A stretch of DNA of 64,000 nucleotides from Thalassospira xiamenensis M-5 = DSM 17429 (GTDB taxonomy: Bacteria > Pseudomonadota > Alphaproteobacteria > Rhodospirillales > Thalassospiraceae): positions 1,345,501 to 1,409,500 of the forward strand of contig NZ_CP004388.1 of assembly GCF_000300235.2 (NCBI RefSeq), given 5' to 3'. The notes beneath the pieces were generated by a model that was given only the letters and a program-made list of their open reading frames with translations, ran no database searches and had not been told where the DNA came from. Every line of letters begins with the position of its first letter. The first letter of the stretch is position 1. Positions 44,487 to 53,926 of the stretch are shown in pieces. The position numbers and the translations under genes are program-made.

Positions 44487-45611
44487 GTGCTTACAAGACT
44501 CAAAAGTTTCAGGCTGTTGGCAGGTGTCGTCGGACTTTCGGCGTCCTTATCCTTTCCGGTATTTGCGCAGGACATCTTCTCGGTATCGGGGGTGCATGTT
44601 GACGAAAGTGCGGAAACCGCCGCCGCCGCACGTGATCAGGCCCTTGCCATCGGTCAGCGCAAGGCCTTCGATGAGGTTGTGGCACGCCTGACATTGCCCG
44701 AAGACCGCAGAGGTCTTGGCACGCCAAACCAGAACGACATCAATAATATGGTGCGCGATTTCGGCGTTTCGAACGAGAAAACATCCTCGGTGCGCTATAT
44801 CGCCGACATGACGGTGCGCTTCAAGGAAAACGAACTTCGCAATTATTTGCGTTTCCGCGATATCCCGTTTGCCGAATTGCAGTCCAAGCCGGTGATCATT
44901 GTGCCGGTCTATCATTCGGGCGGTTACACCAGCCTGTGGGATGACCCCAATCCGTGGCGCGATATCTGGAGCCGCAATTTCGCATCGGGCGGTCTGGTCC
45001 CGGTCAAGGCACCAATTGGCGATTTGCAGGATATCGGCATTGTTTCGGCCGAGCAGGCTGAAAATGGTGTGATCGACCGCCTAAACGAGCTTGCCCGCCG
45101 CTATGGTGCGAATGTCGCCGTTGTCGCCAGCGCCACGGTCCGTGGTGAAACCGGCGCGGAAACGGTTGATGTGACCGCCACCCGATATGACGCGGGCGGT
45201 GCGCCACAGATTTTTGGCGTGACCGAAACCACCCAGCCGGGCGAAAGCCTGAACGAAACGCTGGTTCGCGCGGCCAAAGGCGTACAGGACCAGCTTTCGG
45301 ATGGCTGGAAACGTGCCAACCTGATCAATTACGGCACCGGCGGGCAGTTGATGGTGTTCATTCCGATCACCGGTCTTGATGACTGGGCCAGGATCGAGGA
45401 ACGCATTATCGGCTCTCCGGTGGTACGAAACAGCCGGGTCGTCGCAATGTCGCGCCGTGAAGTACAGATTGCTGTGGATTATGTCGGGTCGACCGATCAG
45501 CTTCGCACCGCCCTGGCACAACAGAATCTGAGCCTGAGTCAGATGGGGGATATCTGGTTCATCCAGCCTGTCGGGTCGGAGCGTTTGCAGGACCTGTCGA
45601 TTGGCGGATAA
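44487..45611 (+). CDS. DUF2066 family exported protein
   Basis: A 374-residue exported protein. GTG 44487 is chosen because AAGAGG precedes it and the signal peptide (LKSFRLLAGVVGLSASLSFPVFAQ) follows directly; ATG 44469 is an alternative. DUF2066 features are DIFSVSGVHVDESAETAAAARDQALAIGQRKAFDEVVARL, then RYIADMTVRFKENELRNYLR, and PVIIVPVY. The function of the family is unknown. It belongs to a conserved set with perM and hdaA downstream, all on the + strand. Confidence 0.88.
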   Translation: MLTRLKSFRLLAGVVGLSASLSFPVFAQDIFSVSGVHVDESAETAAAARDQALAIGQRKAFDEVVARLTLPEDRRGLGTPNQNDINNMVRDFGVSNEKTSSVRYIADMTVRFKENELRNYLRFRDIPFAELQSKPVIIVPVYHSGGYTSLWDDPNPWRDIWSRNFASGGLVPVKAPIGDLQDIGIVSAEQAENGVIDRLNELARRYGANVAVVASATVRGETGAETVDVTATRYDAGGAPQIFGVTETTQPGESLNETLVRAAKGVQDQLSDGWKRANLINYGTGGQLMVFIPITGLDDWARIEERIIGSPVVRNSRVVAMSRREVQIAVDYVGSTDQLRTALAQQNLSLSQMGDIWFIQPVGSERLQDLSIGG

Positions 45612-45707
45612 TGCCGCCTGAGGCTTAACCGTTCAGGATGTTCGCAAATATTTTGGGGGCGGGCATCATCACGGCGACATGACAGCGAAACAAGGGGAAA
45701 AACGGAT

Positions 45708-46805
45708 ATGACGTTTCGGCAGCAGGCCCGTTTCTGGCTGATTTTCATTGTCGGTTTTTTCGTTCTGATCTGGCTTTTTTCGGGTATCCTGCTGCCGTTT
45801 GTGGCCGGGATGGCGATTGCCTATTTCCTTGATCCGCTGGCCGACCGGCTGGAAGCACGCGGGATCAACCGGACGATTGCCACGACGATCATCACGGTTC
45901 TGTTTTTTCTGATTTTCATTTTCGTGTTGTTGCTGATCGTGCCGATGATCGGCAGCCAGCTTGCAGGCTTCCTTGAAAGACTGCCCGGTTATATCGACAC
46001 ATTGCGGACGACCGTAGCGCCGTATGTGCAGCACATCATCGACCGCATCGCGCCCGAAACGCTTGAAGGCATATCGGATTCGGTCAAAGGCCAGACCGCG
46101 AACGCGATCAAATGGGTCGGCAACCTTCTGACCAATGTGCTTTCGGGGGGGCTGGCGTTGCTGAACTTCCTCAGCCTTGTGTTCATTACCCCGGTTGTGG
46201 CGTTTTACCTGCTGCGTGACTGGGACAAGATCGTTGCCAAGATCGATGGATATCTGCCGCGCCGTTCGGCCGAGGATATCCGCCAATGCGCGCGCGAAAT
46301 TGATGAAACGCTGGCAGGCTTCGTGCGCGGGCAGGCCACGGTTTGCATCCTGCTCGGCCTGTTCTACGCGCTGGGCCTGACGGCGGTTGGGCTTGAATTC
46401 GGCTTTGTCATTGGCCTGATGACCGGGCTTGTGTCCTTTGTACCCTATTTCGGCATGTTTGCCGGGTTCGCCGTTGGCATGGGCGTGGCATTGGCGCAGT
46501 TTGGCGTCAGTGTCGATCTGGCGCTGGTCGCCCTTGTTTTCGGGGCCGGGCAGGTGATGGAAGGCAACTTCCTGACCCCGAAACTGGTCGGCGACAAGGT
46601 CGGTCTGCATGCGGTCTGGGTGATGTTTGCCCTGCTGGCCGGGGGTGCTGTTTTCGGATTGCTGGGTGTGATGCTGGCCGTACCGGTGGCTGCGGTGATC
46701 GGTGTGCTTGTGCGATATGGCTTAAGGCAGTATCTGGATAGCCGGTTATATGATCACGGCCCTGACAATCCGGCCTATGATCCGTTAAAAGACGCCGAGA
46801 ATTGA
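45708..46805 (+). CDS. AI-2E family / PerM-like permease
   Basis: A 365-residue membrane protein with about eight helices. PFVAGMAIAYFLDPLADRLEARGINRTIATTII and the later VGLEFGFVIGLMTGLVSFVPYFGMFAG and GAGQVMEGNFLTPKLVGDKVGLHAVWVMFALLAGG are hallmark stretches of the AI-2E/PerM family. Members include Na+/H+ antiporters and an AI-2 exporter, so the substrate is open. GGGGAA before the ATG is the ribosome site. hdaA starts 7 nt after its stop. Confidence 0.9.
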   Translation: MTFRQQARFWLIFIVGFFVLIWLFSGILLPFVAGMAIAYFLDPLADRLEARGINRTIATTIITVLFFLIFIFVLLLIVPMIGSQLAGFLERLPGYIDTLRTTVAPYVQHIIDRIAPETLEGISDSVKGQTANAIKWVGNLLTNVLSGGLALLNFLSLVFITPVVAFYLLRDWDKIVAKIDGYLPRRSAEDIRQCAREIDETLAGFVRGQATVCILLGLFYALGLTAVGLEFGFVIGLMTGLVSFVPYFGMFAGFAVGMGVALAQFGVSVDLALVALVFGAGQVMEGNFLTPKLVGDKVGLHAVWVMFALLAGGAVFGLLGVMLAVPVAAVIGVLVRYGLRQYLDSRLYDHGPDNPAYDPLKDAEN

Positions 46806-46812
46806 GAACACA

Positions 46813-47565
46813 GTGACCCGCGCACCCCAAAAGACGGCCCCGGACGAAACGCCCGCTGCACCCGAAAAGGGTGGCGACGGCCATATGCCGGAATTATCGC
46901 CGCAACAGTTGCCGCTGGAACTGGAACTGCGCCCGGCATTGGGGCGGGCCGATTTCATGGTCGCCGATTGTAATCGCGAAGCCGTTTCATGGATTGATCA
47001 CTGGCCGGAATGGCCGGTTCCTGCCCTTTGCCTTTATGGTCCGCGCGGATCGGGCAAAAGCCACCTTGCGGAAGTATGGCGGGCACGGTCGGCCGCGCTA
47101 AGCGTTTCGGGGCGTGACCTTGTCGGGGCGAATCCGGACGTGCTTCTGGGCGATGCCACCGGGCTTGTCATCGAGGATGCCGATCTTGGCCTCGACGAGA
47201 CGGTGTGTTTCCATCTTTATAATATGCTCAAAGAACGCGGCGGGCATTTGCTGATGACCGCACAGCAGCCCCCATCGCGCTGGAAAGTCGATCTGCCGGA
47301 TTTGAAATCACGGCTGGGGGCGGCACTGGTCTGCGAAATTTCCCCGCCCGATGACGACTTGATGGTCGGACTTCTGATCAAGCTGTTCGCCGACCGGCAG
47401 ATGGCACCTGGCCCGCAGATCATTGCCTATATCCTGCCACGCATCGAACGCAGCTTTGTCGCGCTTACCGAACTGGTGGCCGCGATTGACCGGCAGGCAT
47501 TGGCGCAAAAGCGCGCGGTGACATTGCCGCTGGTGCGGGCCGTTATGGATGGTCAACAGGATTGA
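46813..47565 (+). CDS. hdaA: DnaA regulatory inactivator homolog HdaA
   Basis: A 250-residue AAA+ protein related to the DnaA core. With the sliding clamp it promotes hydrolysis of DnaA-bound ATP and so limits re-initiation in alphaproteobacteria. A clamp-binding motif QQLPLELELRP is at residues 31-41, Walker A is YGPRGSGKSHLAEV, and Walker B is LVIEDADLG. There is no DNA-binding domain IV. It starts with GTG 7 nt after perM. The N-terminal 28 residues are disordered and variable. Confidence 0.9.
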   Translation: MTRAPQKTAPDETPAAPEKGGDGHMPELSPQQLPLELELRPALGRADFMVADCNREAVSWIDHWPEWPVPALCLYGPRGSGKSHLAEVWRARSAALSVSGRDLVGANPDVLLGDATGLVIEDADLGLDETVCFHLYNMLKERGGHLLMTAQQPPSRWKVDLPDLKSRLGAALVCEISPPDDDLMVGLLIKLFADRQMAPGPQIIAYILPRIERSFVALTELVAAIDRQALAQKRAVTLPLVRAVMDGQQD

Positions 47566-47643
47566 CGTAGCAGTCAGACGCATTTTCGATAGGCGGGGCA
47601 AGATGTTGCGCGTTATATTCGCCCGATTGCAAATTACCGGATA

Positions 47644-48186
47644 GTGCATGTGACCCCGCGCAAGACCAAGGTTAAACCGTCCCTGAAATCCAAGACCGAT
47701 GCACTGGTCCAGTCCGGACATGTTCTGGGCTGGCGCGAATGGATCGGACTACCGGATTTTGACGTGCCGTTGATGAAGGCCAAGGTCGATACCGGGGCGC
47801 GGACATCGTCGCTTCATGCGCTTAATCCCCGCATGATTGAACGCGATAACCAAAAATTCGTAAAATTCATCTTGCCGCATTACCGCGGTGACGGGCATGG
47901 TCGTATCGAATGCACGGCACCGCTTGTTGAAACCCGCGAGATTCGCAGTTCCAACGGCGAGGCCGAGGAACGTTATGTGATTTCGACCCATATTGCCGTC
48001 GGGCATCATAAAATCCGGGTCGAGATTTCATTGGCAAACCGTTCATTGATGGGCTTTCCCATGCTGCTGGGGCGCACGGCAATGAAGGCAGGAAGATTTT
48101 TGGTCCAACCGTCAAAATCTTATCTGGCGGGGAAACCGGAACAGGTTTATACGGCGCTGCAATCCGGCACCGTTTCGGAACAATGA
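47644..48186 (+). CDS. RimB-like putative ATP-dependent zinc protease (PF05618)
   Basis: A 180-residue retropepsin-like protein. The catalytic aspartate sits in PLMKAKVDTGARTSSLHA (DTGA motif, near residue 49), and VEISLANRSLMGFPMLLGRTAMKAGRFLVQPSKSYL is the conserved second half. It belongs to PF05618, the family of RimB, which in Pseudomonas works with RimK on glutamate tails. GTG starts at 47644 or 47650 are both possible. rimK follows 61 nt later on the same strand. Confidence 0.85.
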   Translation: MHVTPRKTKVKPSLKSKTDALVQSGHVLGWREWIGLPDFDVPLMKAKVDTGARTSSLHALNPRMIERDNQKFVKFILPHYRGDGHGRIECTAPLVETREIRSSNGEAEERYVISTHIAVGHHKIRVEISLANRSLMGFPMLLGRTAMKAGRFLVQPSKSYLAGKPEQVYTALQSGTVSEQ

Positions 48187-48247
48187 TCCGACGCTGTCGT
48201 TGAACCTTCGACACATTCTGTAACGCTCGACCACGGGAGTCCATTGC

Positions 48248-49153
48248 ATGAAAATCGCAATGCTTGCGCGCAATCCTAATCTGTACTCCCACAAACGGCT
48301 GGTCGAGGCGGCCGAAAGTCGCGGGCACGAGATTGATGTCATCAACACCTTGCGCGTGACGATGAACATCACGTCGCTGAAGCCGGAAATCTATTACGGC
48401 GGCAAGAAACTGACCGGGTATGACGCGGTTATTCCGCGTATCGGCGTTTCGGTGACGTTTTTCGGACTGGCGGTGCTGCGTCAGTTTGAAATGATGGGGG
48501 TTTATCCGTTAAACGAATCCGTGGCGATTGGCCGGTCACGTGACAAGCTGCGCTCCTTGCAGATCCTGTCGCGGCGTGGTGTCGGCCTGCCGGTGACGGC
48601 CTTTGCCCATGATCCGAAAAAAACCGACGAGGTTCTTTCGATTGTCGGCGGTGCGCCGGTTGTGATCAAGCTTCTGGAAGGCACCCAGGGCATTGGCGTG
48701 GTTCTTGGCGAAACCGAAAAATCCGCCAAATCCGTGATCGAGGCCTTTCGCGGGGCCAATGTCGATATCATGGTGCAGGAATTCATCAAGGAAGCCGGCA
48801 ATACAGATATTCGCTGCTTTGTAATTGGCGAGAAAGTCATTGCCAGCATGGAACGCACCGGGGCGGAGGGTGATTTCCGGTCCAACATTCATCGTGGTGG
48901 TTCGGCGCGTGCCGTGCGTATTACTCCGCAGGAACGTGCAACAGCAGTTGAAGCCGCCAAGGCGATGGGGCTAAATGTCTGTGGTGTCGATATTCTTCGC
49001 TCCAACCACGGTCCGGTGGTGATGGAAGTCAATTCATCGCCCGGGCTGGAAGGCATCGAAGGGGCAACCGGCAAGGACATTGCCGGAATGATTATCGAAT
49101 TCATGGAAAAGGATCACCGCCCCGGCAAGGTGCGGACCAAAGGCAAGGGATAA
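48248..49153 (+). CDS. rimK: ATP-grasp alpha-L-glutamate ligase RimK
   Basis: A 301-residue ATP-grasp ligase that adds glutamate residues to the C-terminus of ribosomal protein S6 in E. coli. [35 protein letters not shown] is the pre-ATP-grasp domain. [20 protein letters not shown] and [26 protein letters not shown] hold nucleotide and metal ligands. Length matches E. coli RimK (300). It lies between the RimB-like gene and an M14 deacylase gene that starts 3 nt after its stop. Confidence 0.92.
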   Translation: MKIAMLARNPNLYSHKRLVEAAESRGHEIDVINTLRVTMNITSLKPEIYYGGKKLTGYDAVIPRIGVSVTFFGLAVLRQFEMMGVYPLNESVAIGRSRDKLRSLQILSRRGVGLPVTAFAHDPKKTDEVLSIVGGAPVVIKLLEGTQGIGVVLGETEKSAKSVIEAFRGANVDIMVQEFIKEAGNTDIRCFVIGEKVIASMERTGAEGDFRSNIHRGGSARAVRITPQERATAVEAAKAMGLNVCGVDILRSNHGPVVMEVNSSPGLEGIEGATGKDIAGMIIEFMEKDHRPGKVRTKGKG

Positions 49154-49156
49154 ACT

Positions 49157-50245
49157 GTGAACGAGATCGGGAAGAAAGTATCCAACGCCAGATCGGCAAA
49201 GGTAGCCAGGACCCCGGACTTCGAGATTGGCGATAAAAGGGTGCCTGCGGGCACCCGCCAGATCGTTGATATTCCGATCTCGCTTTTATCCAATCACACG
49301 CCGGTCAATCTGACCGTCAATGTGGTGCATGGCAAACGGCCCGGCCCGGTTCTGTTCGTTAGTGGTGCCGTGCATGGCGATGAAATCGTCGGGGTGGAGG
49401 TCATCCGCCGGGTTCTGAAATCGCCCGCCCTTCGCGGGATGCATGGAACCTTGCTGGCGGTTCCGGTCGTCAATGCGTTCGGGTTTCTGAACCATACGCG
49501 CTATCTGCCCGACCGCCGCGACCTTAATCGATGCTTCCCCGGTCATTCGGCGGGCTCCCTTGCCGCACAGCTTGCCCATCTTTTCCTGACTGAAATTGTC
49601 GAACGGTCCGACTTCGGCATCGATCTGCATTCCGCAGCCGTGAACCGCGTGAATCTGCCCCAGATCAGGGTCAATGAAGATGACGAGGATATCATGGCCT
49701 ATGCCGAGGCCTTCGGTGCCCCGATCATCCTGACCAGTCCGCTGCGCGAAGGCTCGCTGCGCCAGGCCGGCAAGGAGGCCGAAGTGCCGATCCTGCTCTA
49801 TGAAGCGGGCGAGGGGCTCCGGTTTGATGAAATGTCGATCCGGGCCGGTGTTTCGGGGGTTTTGCGCGTGATGCGCAAGCTTGGCATGACGTCGGGCCGC
49901 TCGATCCGTGATCCGAAAGTCCCCCCTTTCAAATCATCAAGCAGTTACTGGCTGCGTGCGCCGGTCGGCGGTATTTTACGGACCTTCAAGATCGCGGGCG
50001 AGTTCGTCAACGAAGGCGATGTGGTGGCCGCCGTCTCCGATCCGTTTGGCCTTCGCGATGCAGAGGTCGTGGCGAAACATGCCGGATTGATCATCGGGCG
50101 GACCAATCTGCCGATTGTCAATCAGGGCGATGCGCTTTTCCATGTGGCGGCGATCAAACGGTCATCGGAATTGCAGGAACGCATGGACGCCATCGAAACC
50201 CATCTGCAATCCGATCCGCTGCTCGACGAGGATGAAATCATCTAA
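49157..50245 (+). CDS. Succinylglutamate desuccinylase/aspartoacylase family (M14-like) hydrolase
   Basis: A 362-residue zinc hydrolase. Zinc ligands are in SGAVHGDEIVGVEVIRR (HxxE) and DLHSAAVN, with the RDLNRCFPG motif typical of the AstE/ASPA group and a catalytic E in ILLYEAGEG. A C-terminal beta domain follows (SSSYWLRAPVGGILRTFKIAGEFV). It starts at GTG 49157, three nt after rimK stops, so it is coupled to it. It may act on N-acyl or gamma-glutamyl amino acids or peptide tails. No arginine-catabolism genes are nearby. Confidence 0.88.
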   Translation: MNEIGKKVSNARSAKVARTPDFEIGDKRVPAGTRQIVDIPISLLSNHTPVNLTVNVVHGKRPGPVLFVSGAVHGDEIVGVEVIRRVLKSPALRGMHGTLLAVPVVNAFGFLNHTRYLPDRRDLNRCFPGHSAGSLAAQLAHLFLTEIVERSDFGIDLHSAAVNRVNLPQIRVNEDDEDIMAYAEAFGAPIILTSPLREGSLRQAGKEAEVPILLYEAGEGLRFDEMSIRAGVSGVLRVMRKLGMTSGRSIRDPKVPPFKSSSSYWLRAPVGGILRTFKIAGEFVNEGDVVAAVSDPFGLRDAEVVAKHAGLIIGRTNLPIVNQGDALFHVAAIKRSSELQERMDAIETHLQSDPLLDEDEII

Positions 50246-50333
50246 GACGTCGTTTTTAAGTGCTTTTTGCGCATGATAGCTGCCATATCGAAGCTACTGG
50301 CGGATCACGCCCGGCAATGTTATAGCAAGGTTT

Positions 50334-51503
50334 ATGGAACCAATTACAAATACAGAAGAACTGCGCGCGTTGTGCGAAAAGCTCCGGCAGTTCGAATATG
50401 TCACGGTCGATACCGAGTTCATGCGCGATTCGACCTATTGGCCGCAGCTTTGCCTTGTGCAGTTGGCAAGCCCCGAAGCATCCGATAATGGTGCGGCGGT
50501 TGATCCGCTGGCCGAGGGCATTGACCTTGCCCCGCTGTTCGACCTGATGCAGGACGAAAGCGTGGTCAAGGTGTTTCACGCCGCCCGTCAGGATATCGAG
50601 ATTTTCGTCCATCTCAGCGGCAGGGTCCCGCACCCGGTATTTGATACCCAGGTGGCGGCGATGGTGCTTGGCTATGGCGATCAGGTCGGTTACGAGACGC
50701 TGGTCAACAAGGTGGTGCGCAAGAATATCGATAAATCGATGCGCTTTACCGACTGGTCGCACCGCCCGCTTTCAACCAAGCAGCTCAGCTATGCGCTGTC
50801 GGATGTGACGCATCTTCGCGTGATTTACGAGGCCTTCCACGAACGCCTCGAAGCCAATGGCCGGGCCTATTGGCTGGCCGAGGAAATGGAACGCCTGACC
50901 GATCCGTCGATCTATTCGATTGATCCGAAAGAAGCATGGCTTCGGCTTAAAACCCGCTCCAACAGCCCGAAATTCCTGGCGGTGGCGCGCGCGCTTGGCG
51001 AATGGCGCGAGACCGAGGCACAGCGCAAGAACCTGCCGCGTAACCGTGTTCTGCGCGATGATACGCTGCTTGATATCGCCGCCCGGCAGCCATTGACCGA
51101 CAAGGATCTCGACAAGACCCGTGGTGTTGGCCGCAATTTCGGCAGCAGCAAACCCGGTCAGGCGATCATCGAAGCCATTCAGGCCGCGCTTGACAGCCCG
51201 CAGGAAGATTGGCCACAACCAAAATTCCGCCCCGACCTTCCATCGGGCATTGGCCCGACGGTGGAGCTGCTCAAGGTGCTGCTCAAACTCTGTTCCGAGG
51301 AAAAGGGCGTCGCCCAGCGTCTTGTGGCATCCAGCGACGATTTGCAGAATATCGCGGCTGATGACAATGCCGACGTCCCGGCGATGCATGGCTGGCGGCG
51401 CGAATTGTTCGGGCAATATGCCCTGCAACTCAAACACGGACAGATCGGGCTCAAGCTCAAGAACGGCGAAGTGGTGTTTGTCGAACTTGACGCCAAGGAC
51501 TAA
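50334..51503 (+). CDS. rnd: Ribonuclease D
   Basis: A 389-residue 3'-5' exoribonuclease that trims tRNA and other stable RNA precursors. The DEDDy motifs are VTVDTEFMRD (D26, E28), VVKVFHAARQDIEIF, and SYALSDVTHL with the tyrosine and last aspartate. The HRDC domain is at about residues 205-290. GGTTT before the ATG is weak, so expression may be modest. A bidirectional terminator follows 25 nt after the stop. Confidence 0.94.
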   Translation: MEPITNTEELRALCEKLRQFEYVTVDTEFMRDSTYWPQLCLVQLASPEASDNGAAVDPLAEGIDLAPLFDLMQDESVVKVFHAARQDIEIFVHLSGRVPHPVFDTQVAAMVLGYGDQVGYETLVNKVVRKNIDKSMRFTDWSHRPLSTKQLSYALSDVTHLRVIYEAFHERLEANGRAYWLAEEMERLTDPSIYSIDPKEAWLRLKTRSNSPKFLAVARALGEWRETEAQRKNLPRNRVLRDDTLLDIAARQPLTDKDLDKTRGVGRNFGSSKPGQAIIEAIQAALDSPQEDWPQPKFRPDLPSGIGPTVELLKVLLKLCSEEKGVAQRLVASSDDLQNIAADDNADVPAMHGWRRELFGQYALQLKHGQIGLKLKNGEVVFVELDAKD

Positions 51504-51528
51504 ATGCTTTCACCCAATTGAAGACATG

Positions 51529-51557
51529 AAAAAACGGGCCAGCTTTGGCCCGTTTTT
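51529..51557. terminator. Bidirectional terminator between rnd and the NTF2-like gene
   Basis: A perfect 12-bp stem AAAAACGGGCCA with TGGCCCGTTTTT, loop GCTT. A and T runs on either side allow termination in both directions. Confidence 0.92.
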
Positions 51558-51587
51558 CATTTTTGCAACAGGGAAGGAACCCCGGTT

Positions 51588-52049
51588 TTAGAACATCGTG
51601 TTGTCATGCGCCTGTTCGGCCGGGACCGGCTGGGCGACGTCCCAGTGTTCGATGATCTTGCCAGCATCATCAAGTCGGAAGATATCCATTACCGCACTTT
51701 CGCCTTCTGCCGAAAGGGACCTGACATGGGTAACCACCATATTGCCCTCGGCGACAGTACGGACGATTTCGGCATGGATCGACGCATCAGAATTCAGCCA
51801 GCCGGTAATGCCATCGCGGAAGCCGTCAATGCCATCGGCAACAAACGGGTTATGCTGGATATATTCATCGCCGATATATTTCGTGATCGCGCCGTCAACA
51901 TCGCGCTGATTGAAAACCATGTCATAAAACGCGACGACATTGGCGGTGTTGCGGTCTTCGACCTCGCCCGCATGGGCGGGCAAGGCGAAGCTGATGGCGA
52001 CCAAGGTGGCGACCAGGCTGGCGGCAAGGATTGTTTTGGTGCGGCTCAT
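51588..52049 (-). CDS. Exported NTF2-like (SnoaL-type) protein
   Basis: A 153-residue protein with a signal peptide (MSRTKTILAASLVATLVAIS to PAHA) and an NTF2-like fold: VVAFYDMVFNQRDVDGAITKYIGDEYIQHNPFVADGIDGF, then MVVTHVRSL and FRLDDAGKIIEHWDVAQPVP. This is the SnoaL-like group with a polar pocket; periplasmic members have no agreed activity. Its start ATG overlaps the stop of the NmrA-like oxidoreductase gene as ATGA (52046-52049), so it is in the same operon and probably acts on a related compound. Confidence 0.82.
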   Translation of the reverse strand: MSRTKTILAASLVATLVAISFALPAHAGEVEDRNTANVVAFYDMVFNQRDVDGAITKYIGDEYIQHNPFVADGIDGFRDGITGWLNSDASIHAEIVRTVAEGNMVVTHVRSLSAEGESAVMDIFRLDDAGKIIEHWDVAQPVPAEQAHDNTMF

Positions 52050-52906
52050 TTCAGTGCCTCTTTCAGAAAGTCCGCGGTGCTTTGCGGTGCGCGACCAACA
52101 ACCTTGGCGAAATCATCGCTGGTCTGTTCATAATCGCCATTACGCGTGCCGACATACATGCCGCTTAGCGCCTCAACCAGATGGCCGGGCAGGCCAAAGC
52201 TTGCCAGAATGCCGGTATGGACTTCGGGCGGCAGATCGACATAACGGATCTCCTTGCCGATTGCGTCGGCGATGATGGCGGCGATATCGGCAAAGCCGAT
52301 CGGCGTGCCGGAAAGCTCGTAGGTCTGATTGACGTGATCGGCCGGGTTGGCAAGGACGGCAGCGGCGGCTTCGGCAAGGTCGTTACGCGGAATGTAGCTG
52401 ACCTTGCCATTACCGGCAGGCGCACCAAAATCGCCGGTTTCAAGTGCATGCGGAACACCCGCCATCAGAAGGTCGGTATAGAAGCTGTTGCGCAGCACCG
52501 TGAAGGACAGGCCGCTTGCCTTGATGTAGCTTTCGGTGTCGGCATGGATCGCGGCATAGGTAAACGGGCTTTCAGGGCGCGCATCGATAAAGCTGGTATA
52601 GACCAGATGGCTGACACCGGCTGCCTTGGCGGCATCAACGGCGGTACGGTGCTGTTTGATGCGGGTTTCAACATCGGTTTCACCCGAAATGATCAGCGCG
52701 ATATCAATGCCTTTGAACGCATTTGTCATCAGGGCAAGATCATCAAAATCGCCATGGCGGACATCGATGCCTTTGGCGGCCATTTCCTGTGCCTTGGCAA
52801 CATTGCGGACACTTGCGGCAATCTGATCGGCGGAAACGCGGGTCAGCAGATGTTTGACGACAAGGCTTCCGAGCTGGCCGGTTGAGCCGGTAACAAGGAT
52901 TTTCAT
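52046..52906 (-). CDS. NmrA-like NAD(P)-binding oxidoreductase (QorB-type)
   Basis: A 286-residue atypical short-chain dehydrogenase. The Rossmann motif is KILVTGSTGQLGSLVVKHLL at the N-terminus, and HLVYTSFIDARPESPF and RNSFYTDLL match the NAD(P)H:quinone oxidoreductase QorB and NmrA group. The catalytic YxxxK is absent from the expected place, as usual for this group. It may reduce quinones or sense NADPH state. It leads an operon with the NTF2-like gene and is divergent from a LysR regulator gene at 53012. Confidence 0.85.
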   Translation of the reverse strand: MKILVTGSTGQLGSLVVKHLLTRVSADQIAASVRNVAKAQEMAAKGIDVRHGDFDDLALMTNAFKGIDIALIISGETDVETRIKQHRTAVDAAKAAGVSHLVYTSFIDARPESPFTYAAIHADTESYIKASGLSFTVLRNSFYTDLLMAGVPHALETGDFGAPAGNGKVSYIPRNDLAEAAAAVLANPADHVNQTYELSGTPIGFADIAAIIADAIGKEIRYVDLPPEVHTGILASFGLPGHLVEALSGMYVGTRNGDYEQTSDDFAKVVGRAPQSTADFLKEALK

Positions 52907-53011
52907 GGTTTCATTCTCCGGTAATCGGGGGTGGGCATTGGCCCGTCAATGGAATGAAACTGCACCTGATTTCCCATATGATCAATTCGATCAAGGTGAT
53001 AGTATTCATGC

Positions 53012-53926
53012 ATGAGTATCGATGAATTGGACCTTGATTATCGTTTGCTGCGGCTTTTCCTGACCATCTATGACGAGGGATCCGTAACAGCCGCGGCCAA
53101 TCGCCTTGGCGTCGGGCAACCCACCGTCAGCCACGGGCTGGATCGGTTGCGCCAGATTGTCGGCGATCCGCTTTTTGTCCGGTCGGGCCGGGGGATCACG
53201 CCAACCGCCCATGCCGATGAAATGGCCGGGCGGGTGCGCATCCTGTTGCAGGATTTGCGCAACCTTGCCCGTGTTGATGCCTTTGATCCGAACGATCCGA
53301 ACCAATCCGCGCGCTTTGTGATCGGTACCAATGATTACGAGGTCGCGGTGATCATGCCCGAACTGTTTCGCATCATTCGCGGATATGCCGCCGATATCCG
53401 GCTTCGGATTTTGCCGATCCATGGTGATGTAAACGTGATCGACCGGTTGCGAAGCGGTCAGCTTGATCTGGCGATTGGCCTGCATATGACTGAAAATGTC
53501 GGCGATATCGCGCAACAGACCCTGTTTCGCGAACATATGGCGTGCTTTTACGATGCCGATTGCCATGATGTGCCACCCGATACGCTCGATCAATATTGCG
53601 CCGTGCCCCATGCGCGCGTGATCATCGGCAATAACGAGCATTCGGCGGTGGACGAGATGCTCGATGCCTGCGGACGCAAACGCCGCACGGTTTTGCAGGC
53701 ATCGACCTTTGCCAGCATCGCCAGCCTGATCCGCGGGACGGACGTGATCGCATCGCTGCCCTCGCGGCTTGAACGCGATGTCATGACGGGCTTTGCCAAA
53801 TGCACCTTCCCGCTTGATTTCCCTGAATACAGCTTTGCCCAGTCCTGGCATGTGCGCAACGCCGCCAGCGCCCCGCATAAATGGCTGCGCGGCGAGATTT
53901 TCAGGGTAACGCGAAAGCTGGTTTAA
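53012..53926 (+). CDS. LysR-family transcriptional regulator
   Basis: A 304-residue regulator with an N-terminal winged HTH (RLLRLFLTIYDEGSVTAAANRLGVGQPTVSHGLDRLRQIVGDPLFVRSGRGITPT in pieces, residues 9-63) and a periplasmic-binding-like effector domain from about 90. It is divergent from the NmrA-like gene across a 105-nt region and is the likely regulator of that gene. Its 3' end overlaps the convergent DUF1835 gene by 4 nt. Confidence 0.92.
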   Translation: MSIDELDLDYRLLRLFLTIYDEGSVTAAANRLGVGQPTVSHGLDRLRQIVGDPLFVRSGRGITPTAHADEMAGRVRILLQDLRNLARVDAFDPNDPNQSARFVIGTNDYEVAVIMPELFRIIRGYAADIRLRILPIHGDVNVIDRLRSGQLDLAIGLHMTENVGDIAQQTLFREHMACFYDADCHDVPPDTLDQYCAVPHARVIIGNNEHSAVDEMLDACGRKRRTVLQASTFASIASLIRGTDVIASLPSRLERDVMTGFAKCTFPLDFPEYSFAQSWHVRNAASAPHKWLRGEIFRVTRKLV

